Both the position numbers and the translations under genes were made by a program. From contig NZ_JARKNC010000002.1 of assembly GCF_029360805.1 (NCBI RefSeq), forward strand, positions 470,635-534,634: 64,000 bases of DNA, given 5' to 3'. The notes under the pieces are model-generated. The model had not been told where the DNA came from. It saw only the letters and a program-made list of their open reading frames with translations, and made no database searches. The DNA comes from Daejeonella sp. JGW-45 (GTDB taxonomy: Bacteria > Bacteroidota > Bacteroidia > Sphingobacteriales > Sphingobacteriaceae). Of the stretch, positions 17,180-25,810 are shown piece by piece. Within the stretch, counting starts at the first letter, position 1; each line of letters begins with the position of its first letter.

Positions 17180-20050
17180 ATGAGGAGTTATTTGTCATTT
17201 ATCAAACTATATATCAGTGTAATTATATCAATTATATTGAGTTTTAATTCATACCTGTTAACCGCGCAGGTTTTTGACAGCGAACAGAACCCTCCGGGCA
17301 TAAAATGGATGCAAATTAACACCCAAAACTTCCAGATACTCTACCCCTCCGAATTGAAACGCGAGGCCAACCGGATGGCAAACACTATGGAATATCTCAT
17401 CGAAAAGGTGTCGAAAAGCTTAGACAGCAAGCCCAGAAAAATCACGGTTATCTTACAAAATCAGGCTGTGATATCGAATGGTTTTGTACAGCTTGCGCCG
17501 CGGCGTTCCGAGTTCTTCGCTACCCCGCCACAGAACTTCGACACGCAGGATTGGCTGAATAGTTTGGCGGTTCACGAGCTTCGCCATGTGGTACAAATTG
17601 ACAAGTTGAGTGGCAATCTGAAAGCGCCGTTTTTCGAAGAACTTGCCCTTGCCATATTTGGTGTTACCCTCCCACCCTGGTTCTTCGAAGGCGATGCCGT
17701 TGGTATTGAAACCGCGCTAACAGATGCGGGCCGGGGACGCCTCCCCGACTGGGAGCTAATTTTCAGAACAAATACACTAAGTAAAAATTATTACTCCTAT
17801 TCAAAAAACTATTTCGGATCTTTCAAAACCTACACCCCGGGTTATTATCAACTTGGATATTTCATGACGGGTAAGTTAAAACGAGACTATGGACGGGGTA
17901 TCATAGACAGTATAATGACGCGTATTTCTAAGAACCCCTTAAGGCCCTACAACTTTAGCCGGTCTGTTAAAAAGTTTACGGGAATGAACACCCGCATACT
18001 TCACGACTCTACTGTCTCGGAATTAAGCAGGTTATGGGAGACTCAAAAAGCCCAGGCTGCTCAAACTGATTATCCGGCGCTGCATCAAAGAAGAAATGAT
18101 ATACCGGCAGACTTTTTATTTCCTGTGCAAACAGGCCACGGCGAGCTTATTGCTCTCGAGAAAAGCTTTGATAAGACACCTGTTATTGTCAGGATAAACA
18201 ACGCTGGAAGAAAGAGCGACCTCATTAAAATAGGCCATCAAACGGAAAGTAATTTAAATTATTCTGCTGGCAGAGTTGTTTGGGACGAATTTCGTTATGA
18301 CCCCAGGTACCATAAGAGATCTTTTAATGTGATCAATATTTATGATCTAAATAGCGGGAGCTACAAGCAATTAACCAGAAGGAGCCGGCTGTTCTCGCCT
18401 GCACTCTCTCCAGATGCCAAAACAATTGCGGCGGTGCTTGTAGACCTGTCCAATGAGATCCGGCTGACAGAGATCGATGCAGAAACCGGAAAAACACTTC
18501 GGGTATTTGATAATCCGGGAAAGTATATATTGCAGACTCCCTCTTATAGCCCAGACGGCACAAGGATAGTTTGTGTTGCAATTAATAAAGATGGCGCTGG
18601 GTTGTTGGAGTTCTACCGGGCTGATGGACGGTCCCGGGTACTCCTTCAAGCACAGCGACAGCAACTATCGCGGCCGGTTTACGCCATGGAAAGAGTGCTG
18701 GTACGCGCAGGATATAACGGGATTAACAATATCTACTCAGTCCTGCCTGGTCAGCAAGCCAACCAGACTCCCGAAATAAGGCAGCTCACAAACGCAGTTT
18801 ACGGCGCTTCCAACCCGTCATATAACCAGGAAAGCGGTTTGATGACGTTCAATATATTTCAGAATACCGGCTATGACATAGCCTCACTCCAACTTGACCA
18901 GATCGCAGCTGTGCCGTTAAAAGAGGTTTCTAATTCTTTTATTAACTATGCAGCTCCGCTGGCTAAACAAGAGGCTGGCCCAATTTCCTTTGACTCTGTC
19001 CCGGGGAATCTTTACCCTGAACGACCCTATCGCCAATTTAAGAATTTGTTTTATTTTCATAGCCTTTCTCCCATTGCAGAGGAAAACGAATTCAGCAATG
19101 ATCTGAATTTCGGAATTAAGCTGAAATCCAACAATCAACTAAATACACTGGATTTCTATACGGGGTATCAGTTCAATTCCGGGCTAAAAAAGAGCGAATA
19201 TTTAGCAGGACTTACCTATAAACAGTTTTACCCCCTGTTTGATCTGCGTTATATTAACCGTGCCAGGCTAGCCTACTCATCCCGGACCACCGGCTCCACG
19301 ACCACCCTGGTACCGGTTAACTGGCGGGAAAATTTTGCCGAAATTGGCGTGAGGCTCCCTTTTACTGCTAACCGGTTAAATAAAACATATTCCATGGGAG
19401 TTACTGCCTTAACCAGCTTTACGTCCAGGTACGAAGTAACTAACCGGCCGGCCAGATTTGCGGAAAAAATCACCTTTCCCATTAATTACCAATATTACTT
19501 TAGCCACAACACTCAGAGGAGCCTCAGAGACCTTGCACCAAAGTGGGGTCAGAATATTACACTTTCCTATCAGCATCTTCCTTTCCAGCCTGGTCTCAAG
19601 GGCAACCATTTTCGCATCCAGACATTATTTTTCAGCCCGGGTATTGTCAACAATCACTCATTGCAAACAAGTTTTAACTATCAAAAATCCAATGGCATTT
19701 ACAATTTCAATGTGGATATTCCGCGGGCTAGCGGTTACAATAGTTTAAAACCGGGCTATGTCAGAAACACTCTCCTCTTTGATTACCGGCTGCCCCTGTT
19801 TTATCCAGATGCTGAGATTGGGCCAGTTGCCTATATCAAGCGTTTGAGAGCCGGCCTGTTTGCCGATTTTGAAAATGTCGGCAAAGGCAATTCATTTGAG
19901 CCACGTACCTATGGATTAGAAATCAATGCTGACATGAACTTCTTAAGGTTCTACCTTCCTGATTTCGCAGTAAGCGGAAAATTGATCTTTGTCAACGAGA
20001 CACGACCAACCCGTTCCCTTATGGAATTCGGATTTACGTATGGCTTTTGA
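17180..20050 (+). CDS. Secreted HExxH protein with TolB-like propeller and C-terminal barrel
   Basis: A 956-residue exported protein of unproven function. After a signal peptide (cleavage near LLTAQVFD) comes a domain with the zinc-protease motif HELRH at 132-136 and a possible third ligand in WFFEGDA (E170), the arrangement of gluzincin peptidases. Residues about 310-600 contain PD40/TolB-type propeller repeats (LFSPALSPDAKTIAAV, LQTPSYSPDGTRIVCV). From about 640 on, alternating aromatic strands and the terminal FGFTYGF indicate an outer-membrane beta-barrel. It may be a surface-anchored peptidase. It stands alone, with an AT-rich leader. Confidence 0.8.
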   Translation: MRSYLSFIKLYISVIISIILSFNSYLLTAQVFDSEQNPPGIKWMQINTQNFQILYPSELKREANRMANTMEYLIEKVSKSLDSKPRKITVILQNQAVISNGFVQLAPRRSEFFATPPQNFDTQDWLNSLAVHELRHVVQIDKLSGNLKAPFFEELALAIFGVTLPPWFFEGDAVGIETALTDAGRGRLPDWELIFRTNTLSKNYYSYSKNYFGSFKTYTPGYYQLGYFMTGKLKRDYGRGIIDSIMTRISKNPLRPYNFSRSVKKFTGMNTRILHDSTVSELSRLWETQKAQAAQTDYPALHQRRNDIPADFLFPVQTGHGELIALEKSFDKTPVIVRINNAGRKSDLIKIGHQTESNLNYSAGRVVWDEFRYDPRYHKRSFNVINIYDLNSGSYKQLTRRSRLFSPALSPDAKTIAAVLVDLSNEIRLTEIDAETGKTLRVFDNPGKYILQTPSYSPDGTRIVCVAINKDGAGLLEFYRADGRSRVLLQAQRQQLSRPVYAMERVLVRAGYNGINNIYSVLPGQQANQTPEIRQLTNAVYGASNPSYNQESGLMTFNIFQNTGYDIASLQLDQIAAVPLKEVSNSFINYAAPLAKQEAGPISFDSVPGNLYPERPYRQFKNLFYFHSLSPIAEENEFSNDLNFGIKLKSNNQLNTLDFYTGYQFNSGLKKSEYLAGLTYKQFYPLFDLRYINRARLAYSSRTTGSTTTLVPVNWRENFAEIGVRLPFTANRLNKTYSMGVTALTSFTSRYEVTNRPARFAEKITFPINYQYYFSHNTQRSLRDLAPKWGQNITLSYQHLPFQPGLKGNHFRIQTLFFSPGIVNNHSLQTSFNYQKSNGIYNFNVDIPRASGYNSLKPGYVRNTLLFDYRLPLFYPDAEIGPVAYIKRLRAGLFADFENVGKGNSFEPRTYGLEINADMNFLRFYLPDFAVSGKLIFVNETRPTRSLMEFGFTYGF

Positions 20051-20076
20051 ATAAACGGGGATGTCTTAGTTTTTGC

Positions 20077-20101
20077 CGGCAACAGGTGCCGACTCTTTTT
20101 C
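20077..20101 (+). terminator. Weak terminator-like hairpin
   Basis: CGGCA (20077-20081) and TGCCG (20087-20091) flank an ACAGG loop and are followed by ACTCTTTTTC, just after the 956-residue protein gene. Confidence 0.4.
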
Positions 20102-20178
20102 TATACCATCTTTAAGCCCGGGTACATCTATACAATGATAATTTTCCTACCTTCAAACATAAATGCTAATTATGTATC

Positions 20179-20457
20179 ATGAGCTTTAAAACTATTTTCA
20201 TAATTGTCGTCTCGGTAATAGTAACAATCATTCTGATGAATAATACAGACGAGATAGATTTCTGGATCTTTGGTGATGCCCGGATGCCTAAGCTAGCCGT
20301 TCTGGGTTCAATGTTTGGCCTGGGCCTTATCATCGGCTTCCTGGCTGGGAGACCCAGGAAAAAAAACCAGGCAGTCGAGGAGGAGCAAAAATATCCGGCA
20401 TCAAACACCTCAACGACCCAGGAACTTAGCTCTGAAGACAGGGAATATATCCGCTAG
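20179..20457 (+). CDS. Small LapA-like (DUF1049-type) membrane protein
   Basis: A 92-residue protein with two hydrophobic helices (about 4-20, IFIIVVSVIVTIILM, and 40-56, VLGSMFGLGLIIGFLAG) joined by a short loop containing NNTDEIDFWIFGD, followed by a basic patch RPRKK and a polar acidic tail. This is the layout of LapA/DUF1049 proteins that help LPS assembly machinery in other bacteria. The assignment is by layout only. ATG start; 128 bases after the preceding gene. A stable hairpin lies just after its stop. Confidence 0.72.
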   Translation: MSFKTIFIIVVSVIVTIILMNNTDEIDFWIFGDARMPKLAVLGSMFGLGLIIGFLAGRPRKKNQAVEEEQKYPASNTSTTQELSSEDREYIR

Positions 20458-20473
20458 CAGCTGATTGCCTGAA

Positions 20474-20515
20474 CCGGGCGAGTGTATGGTAAATTGGACA
20501 ATTTCCATCGCCCGG
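20474..20515. other. Stable hairpin after the LapA-like gene
   Basis: CCGGGCG (20474-20480) pairs with CGCCCGG (20509-20515); inside it ATGG pairs with CCAT and AAATT with AATTT around a GGAC loop, with small bulges on the left side. About 16 pairs in total. A run of T comes only 13 bases later, so it is not a standard terminator. Confidence 0.6.
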
Positions 20516-20638
20516 AAGAGGAAAATATATTTTTTTCTGCCGAATCAAGCCAGATTTTCCACAATTATTGTTTCTCACCCTATCACCAAATGCTTGGTTC
20601 ATAAATTGTATATATCTCGTTATTAAAATAAACCAATT

Positions 20639-20761
20639 ATGAAACGGGCGTATACTAGAGTTAAAAGATCATCTGATTTTAAATTGAAGCTGTTTTGGAT
20701 GTTTTCATTCCTGATACTGTTATCTGTTTTTATCAATTCGTGCAATCCGGCCGATCTTTAA
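20639..20761 (+). CDS. 40-residue putative lipoprotein
   Basis: A very short gene: ATG at 20639, TAA at 20759-20761. The peptide begins MKRAYTRVKRSSDFKLKLFW, then a hydrophobic stretch FSFLILLSVFI and a lipobox-like INSC with only six residues (CNPADL) after the presumed lipidated cysteine. A basic start, hydrophobic core and lipobox at the right spacing make this a good candidate for a tiny exported lipopeptide. It is preceded by AT-rich sequence and followed by a hairpin, so it looks like its own transcription unit just ahead of susC. I know no family for it. Confidence 0.55.
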   Translation: MKRAYTRVKRSSDFKLKLFWMFSFLILLSVFINSCNPADL

Positions 20762-20817
20762 TTATGAATCAAATTTGCTGCTTGAAAACAAGTGCATTCC
20801 TGCATCCAAATAAAAAA

Positions 20818-20850
20818 CCAGCATAATTACGCACTATGCTGGCTTAATTT
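20818..20850 (+). terminator. Hairpin terminator after the 40-residue gene
   Basis: CCAGCATA (20818-20825) and TATGCTGG (20835-20842) form a perfect 8-pair stem with a 9-base loop, followed by CTTAATTTT. It separates the small gene from the susC promoter region. Confidence 0.6.
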
Positions 20851-21042
20851 TCCGCCTCCCAATTTCATTCAATTTCTTTGTTACAGGGCCAAAATCAGCC
20901 GAATTTCTGCAAAAAATACATTTTCCTTACAGTCTAACCTTTGAATCGTTTGTATATTAATCGATTAAAAAAAAATCTGTAATTCTTTTTTTGTGCAACA
21001 TATTTGTAACTTCCCTTATCCTTAACAATTAATTATGTTGAT

Positions 21043-24000
21043 ATGAAAAAAATCTCTACTCTTTTTTTATCGCTTTTACTTTTTATAACCACCGCTGTAC
21101 AAGCGCAGGTTAGAGAAGTAAGTGGTAAAATAACCGATGCCGCATCAGGCAGTTTACCAGGAGTACTTGTAAAACTAAACGGTACAAGTACGGCTACCTC
21201 ATCAGACAATAATGGTAATTTCTCGATTCGGGTGCCTCAGTCAGGTGGAACGCTGACGTTCAGCTACATTGGATTCGTTACGCGGGAAATCGCTATCGGG
21301 ACGCAAAGTGTGATTAGTGTAACATTAAGTCCCGACATGCAGCAACTAAATGAAGTAGTTGTAACCGCTATGGGAATCAAGCGTGACCAACGCTCCTTAG
21401 GTTATACCGCCCAAAGCGTCACTGCTGAAGATCTTACCAAAAACAGGCAAAGCAATGTTGTGAATGCCCTGCAGGGCAAAGTTGCTGGTGTAACCATCAG
21501 CAGTACAGGAGGGGCGCCAGGTCAAGGATCCAGGATCCAGATCCGTGGTGTGAACTCTATTGACCCGGGTCGTGATAACCAACCTTTATTTGTTATTGAT
21601 GGAATTTTTATGGATAACACGACCTCCACTCAGGGTGCCAGTGCCTCGGGCAGAGGAATGAGTAACCGTGCCGTCGATTTAAATCCTGACGACATTGAGT
21701 CTATGAACATTCTTCGCGGCGGTGCAGCCACTGCTTTATATGGATTGCGTGGCGCAAATGGCGTTGTTGTAATTACAACTAAATCCGGAAAAGCAGGAAC
21801 GATAAAGGTTAATTATCAGGGAACTTACGGATTTGAAGATGTGAATACAATGCCTGAATTACAGACCACCTATTCACAGGGCTTTAAAGGAATCTACAAC
21901 CCGGATGATTTCTGGCCGTCATTCGGACCGACCGTAGCTGAGGCTATTAAACTGGACCCAACACATCCGGCAAAATTACACAACCACATGAGGGAAGCCT
22001 TCGTTACAGGCAACCAATACAGAAATGGAGTAACCGTATCCGGAGGATCAGAAAAAATTACCTTTCTGACATCTGTTTCTCAGTTAAAGCATGATGGTGT
22101 ACTGCCTTCATCTACCTTCAGCAACTACCAGGGCCGACTGAACACCACTTTCAAGCCAAGTGAGAAATTCAACGCCGGAGCATCTATAAATGTAACTAAT
22201 TCGGGCGGATATCGGGTCAATGCCGGACGTTATATTGAGCAGCTGATTTACTGGTCTGGGCGTCATGATGTGAATGATTTCCGTGAAGAAAATGGTACGA
22301 TGAGATCGTACGGCGGCACAGACAATCCCAGATATGTAGTAGAAACAAATCGCTTTAAGGATGATGTATTGAGGATGGTAGGCAGCGCCAATTTTTCTTA
22401 CAAACCATTAAACTGGCTTGATTTCTCTTACCGTGCAGGAATTGATACGTATCGCGATAATCGTTTGGGTACTGCCCCGGGTTTTCAGGGTCTGGTAGGA
22501 GAGCGTTTAGTTTCAGATAACGGTATCAGCGCCGCTGACGGACGTGGTTTTGTCAACGTTTATGGAAATAATTTCAGAAGCTTAAACAGCACGTTGATCG
22601 CGAGTGCATCACATTCTTTCTCAAAATCCTTTAACGCAACCTTACGAGCCGGACATGACCTCTACGATAGAACTATATACAGAAGCGCTACAGAAGGAGG
22701 TGATCTGACTGTTTATGACTGGTACAGCCTGGGTAATGCCAAAATACTATCTGCTGGCACTTATCAGGAGAAATACAGGCTGATGGGCATATTCGGAGAG
22801 CTTGCGTTGAACTACAAGGATTATTTATACCTGACATTTACAGGAAGAAATGATAAAACCTCATCGTTAGTTGCGCCGAACAATTCATTCTTCTATCCTT
22901 CAGCGAGCTTAAGTTACATCGTGTCGGATCACCTTAAACTGCCTGCTGCTATCAGCAACGCTAAACTTAAATTCTCCTATGCTCAGATCGGTAAAGATGC
23001 CGGCGCGTATGCAACGAGCAGTGGGTTCGCAAATTATACCGGATTACCGACAGGTTATACCGGATTTACAAGACCTTCCTTGTTGGGAGATCCAAATCTT
23101 AAACCAGAGTTCACTAATACGTATGAAGGCGGTTTATCAATGACCTTCCTGAATGGAAAAATCGGTTTTGACGCCAATTATTATCACTCATTAAGCCAGG
23201 ACCAGATCATTAATGTGCCTATTTCTTCTACTACTGGTTTCGTTACGGCTGCTGTGAACGCAGGAAGCATGCGGAACCAGGGTATAGAGCTCACACTTAC
23301 CGGCACCCCGATTAAGAGAGATAATTTTTCATGGGAAACCACACTGAATTACTCCGCTAACCGCAATAAGATAGTTTCGTTAAGAAAAGATCTGACTGAG
23401 ATCTCTGCGGCAAACGAGCACGGTTATCTTAACGCCCGGGTTACGATGAAACTCATTCCCGGAGAAGCCTATGGAACGTTGTACGGAACCGAGTTTAAGC
23501 GGTATTTCACTCCAGCAGAAATCGCTGCCGGCTTAGACAAATCAACCGAAGCCAGTGACCCTTCCAGACCTTTGCTTATCGGAGCGAATGGCTTCCCTAT
23601 TATTGGCGCTGCTGCAGACCAGAAAAAGCTAGGCAATGTTCAGCCTGACTGGATCGGTGGTTGGAACAATAATTTCAGATACAAAGCACTTTCGTTAAAT
23701 GTGCTGTTTGATGCCCGTATCGGACAAGAACGTTACAATCAATTAGCAAACTATTACTCCGCATTTGGTATGGCAAAATACACCGAAAACAGGATGGACT
23801 ACCGTACTTTTGAAGGTGTGCTCGCCGATGGAAGCCCGAATACTAAAGAAGTATGGTTAGGACAAGGTATCGATCCAAAAACAAATTTTAATTATGGAGA
23901 TGGCTACTATCGCTATTACCACAGAGGTGTATCCGAAACGTTCGTTCAGGATGCTTCATGGGTCAGACTACGTTCCGTATCCTTAGGTGTTACTCTGCCG

Positions 24001-24198
24001 GCTAAATGGACACAAAGAAGCTTTGTTAAAAACGTGGATGTATCCGTTACAGGAAACAACCTGATCCTTTGGACAAAATACGATGGATTTGATCCTGAAA
24101 GTACAACAACAAACAGTGGTTCAAACGTCGAGGGATTTGCCGGTATGACATATCCAGCTGTAAGAAGCTTCCTGTTCTCACTAAATGTAGGATTTTAA
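21043..24198 (+). CDS. SusC/RagA family TonB-dependent outer-membrane receptor
   Basis: A 1051-residue outer-membrane transporter that imports oligomeric nutrients with TonB energy. Order: signal peptide (cut near AVQAQVRE), carboxypeptidase-regulatory-like beta domain (about 23-100, VSGKITDAASGSLPGVLVKL), TonB-box region, plug domain with the SusC signatures GKVAGVTIS, IQIRGVNS, FVIDGIFMDN, MNILRGGAATALYGLRGANG and VVVITTKSGK (about 118-245), then the barrel ending FLFSLNVGF. There is no N-terminal STN signalling domain, so no FecI/FecR-type control is expected. It pairs with the SusD-like gene 13 bases downstream. Confidence 0.96.
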   Translation: MKKISTLFLSLLLFITTAVQAQVREVSGKITDAASGSLPGVLVKLNGTSTATSSDNNGNFSIRVPQSGGTLTFSYIGFVTREIAIGTQSVISVTLSPDMQQLNEVVVTAMGIKRDQRSLGYTAQSVTAEDLTKNRQSNVVNALQGKVAGVTISSTGGAPGQGSRIQIRGVNSIDPGRDNQPLFVIDGIFMDNTTSTQGASASGRGMSNRAVDLNPDDIESMNILRGGAATALYGLRGANGVVVITTKSGKAGTIKVNYQGTYGFEDVNTMPELQTTYSQGFKGIYNPDDFWPSFGPTVAEAIKLDPTHPAKLHNHMREAFVTGNQYRNGVTVSGGSEKITFLTSVSQLKHDGVLPSSTFSNYQGRLNTTFKPSEKFNAGASINVTNSGGYRVNAGRYIEQLIYWSGRHDVNDFREENGTMRSYGGTDNPRYVVETNRFKDDVLRMVGSANFSYKPLNWLDFSYRAGIDTYRDNRLGTAPGFQGLVGERLVSDNGISAADGRGFVNVYGNNFRSLNSTLIASASHSFSKSFNATLRAGHDLYDRTIYRSATEGGDLTVYDWYSLGNAKILSAGTYQEKYRLMGIFGELALNYKDYLYLTFTGRNDKTSSLVAPNNSFFYPSASLSYIVSDHLKLPAAISNAKLKFSYAQIGKDAGAYATSSGFANYTGLPTGYTGFTRPSLLGDPNLKPEFTNTYEGGLSMTFLNGKIGFDANYYHSLSQDQIINVPISSTTGFVTAAVNAGSMRNQGIELTLTGTPIKRDNFSWETTLNYSANRNKIVSLRKDLTEISAANEHGYLNARVTMKLIPGEAYGTLYGTEFKRYFTPAEIAAGLDKSTEASDPSRPLLIGANGFPIIGAAADQKKLGNVQPDWIGGWNNNFRYKALSLNVLFDARIGQERYNQLANYYSAFGMAKYTENRMDYRTFEGVLADGSPNTKEVWLGQGIDPKTNFNYGDGYYRYYHRGVSETFVQDASWVRLRSVSLGVTLPAKWTQRSFVKNVDVSVTGNNLILWTKYDGFDPESTTTNSGSNVEGFAGMTYPAVRSFLFSLNVGF

Positions 24199-24211
24199 GA
24201 AATTAACGAAT

Positions 24212-25645
24212 ATGAAAAAATATAGAAGAATAGCTGCAATTGCTTTATTAGCAGGTTTTGCGGTAATATCTCCCGGTTGTGATGACGATTATTTCAACCA
24301 GACGGAAAACCCGAACCTGGTGTCAAAACCCTCTATTAATGCCATGCTATCCACAGCAACACATAAAGCAGGGCTCAATACTCAACGTATTGCGAGTTTC
24401 AATACGTATTATTCACAGTATCAGGCCAGCCCTACAAGCGGATCTGCTGGAGATACTTATCAGATAACGGACAACTCATCACAGTGGGAAGCGGCATACT
24501 ATGCAATGGCCGATCTATATGATATGATAGAACTGGCAAAGACTGCTGGCGCTACCGAGCATCAGGGCGTCGGTCAGCTGCTGCTGGGTTATACCCTGGG
24601 GCTTGTCGCAGACACATGGGGAAGTGCACCATACACAGATGCATTCGGTGTTGGTGGTAATCTTACACCAAAGTATGATTCTGAAGAATCTCTGTACGCT
24701 GCATCTTTGGCTCTCATAAACGAAAGTATTGTTAATCTTTCCAAAACGACCGCGCCGATAAAGCTTGATGCTAAGTCGGATGTGATTCACGGAGGAAACC
24801 GGACAGCATGGGTAAAAACCGCTTATGCGATCCAGGCGAGATTCCTGAATAAAGTTTCGAAGAAAACTACTTACAGCGCCGCCGCGGTTCTGTCTGCTAT
24901 AGACAAATCATATACGGTCAATACTGACGATGCTACCATGGGCGTTTTCACAGGAATAAATCCCTGGGCTCAAATTGCGGTAAACAATGCAGGCAATTTG
25001 CTTGGCGGATGGCTTGGAGAAAACTTTATCAACCATTTGAATGGCGTTACTTATGGCATTTTAGACCCCCGGATCGCTAAGATCACCGATAAAACAGTTA
25101 CCGGCACTTATGTGGGCACACGTAACGGAAGAGGTAATACCGGAGCTGCGAACACGATCCGCGATGAAAACTATATCAGTGTAAACTCGCCGGTTACCAG
25201 CCGGACTGCTCCTTTGTATATTGTTACAAATTCAGAGATCAGGTTTATCGAAGCTGAAGCAGCATTAAGGTCAGGCGCAGCAGGCAGAACCCGGGCATAT
25301 ACTGCCTATCTTGCCGGCATCTCCACGAACATGGATAGACTTCAAGTTGCGGATGATGACAAAAAAGCTTATCTGACAAATCCTGCTGTTGCAGTAGGAG
25401 CTGCTAATTTAACCTTAGCGCTTATCTTTAAAGAAAAATATGTAGCTACATATTTAAGCCCCGAAGCTTGGAATGATCTGCGCAGAAACGATTATCAGTA
25501 CAAGGACTTTAAACTTCCGGAGAATGCGGTTCTAACCAAATTCATACGGAGAGTAGCTTATCCAAACACTGAAAGATCAAAAAATGGCTCAAATGTCCCG
25601 GCTGAATTAGCATTGGACACCCCGCTTTGGTGGGATAAGCCCTGA
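24212..25645 (+). CDS. SusD/RagB-like nutrient-binding lipoprotein
   Basis: A 477-residue surface lipoprotein that caps the SusC barrel and binds substrate. The signal peptide ends in a lipobox at ISPGCDDDYF (Cys about 24). The helical repeats include YAMADLYDMIELAK and VADTWGSAPYTDAF, and the C-terminal part contains EIRFIEAEAALRSG and EAWNDLRRNDY, features of the SusD-like 2 subgroup. It follows susC by 13 bases and is closed by a strong terminator. No glycosidase is adjacent; the next gene is a peptidase, so the substrate may be peptide rather than glycan. Confidence 0.94.
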   Translation: MKKYRRIAAIALLAGFAVISPGCDDDYFNQTENPNLVSKPSINAMLSTATHKAGLNTQRIASFNTYYSQYQASPTSGSAGDTYQITDNSSQWEAAYYAMADLYDMIELAKTAGATEHQGVGQLLLGYTLGLVADTWGSAPYTDAFGVGGNLTPKYDSEESLYAASLALINESIVNLSKTTAPIKLDAKSDVIHGGNRTAWVKTAYAIQARFLNKVSKKTTYSAAAVLSAIDKSYTVNTDDATMGVFTGINPWAQIAVNNAGNLLGGWLGENFINHLNGVTYGILDPRIAKITDKTVTGTYVGTRNGRGNTGAANTIRDENYISVNSPVTSRTAPLYIVTNSEIRFIEAEAALRSGAAGRTRAYTAYLAGISTNMDRLQVADDDKKAYLTNPAVAVGAANLTLALIFKEKYVATYLSPEAWNDLRRNDYQYKDFKLPENAVLTKFIRRVAYPNTERSKNGSNVPAELALDTPLWWDKP

Positions 25646-25667
25646 TTGGATTTTTAAAGGTTTTTTG

Positions 25668-25706
25668 AACTGGTTCCACTGCCGCAGTGGAACCAGTTTT
25701 ATTTAT
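25668..25706 (+). terminator. Strong rho-independent terminator after the SusC/SusD pair
   Basis: A perfect 15-base inverted repeat (25668-25682 and 25684-25698, arms AACTGGTTCCACTGC and its complement) followed by TTATTT. A T-run also precedes it, so it may work in both directions. Confidence 0.85.
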
Positions 25707-25810
25707 AGAGGTTTTTTAACAGGTGGACAGGCTGCTTCAGAACCAAAATCCTCCTGTCTACCTTGCTGAAATTTTACAAAAATGATCCGGCAAGACAATT
25801 ATCTTTCAAC

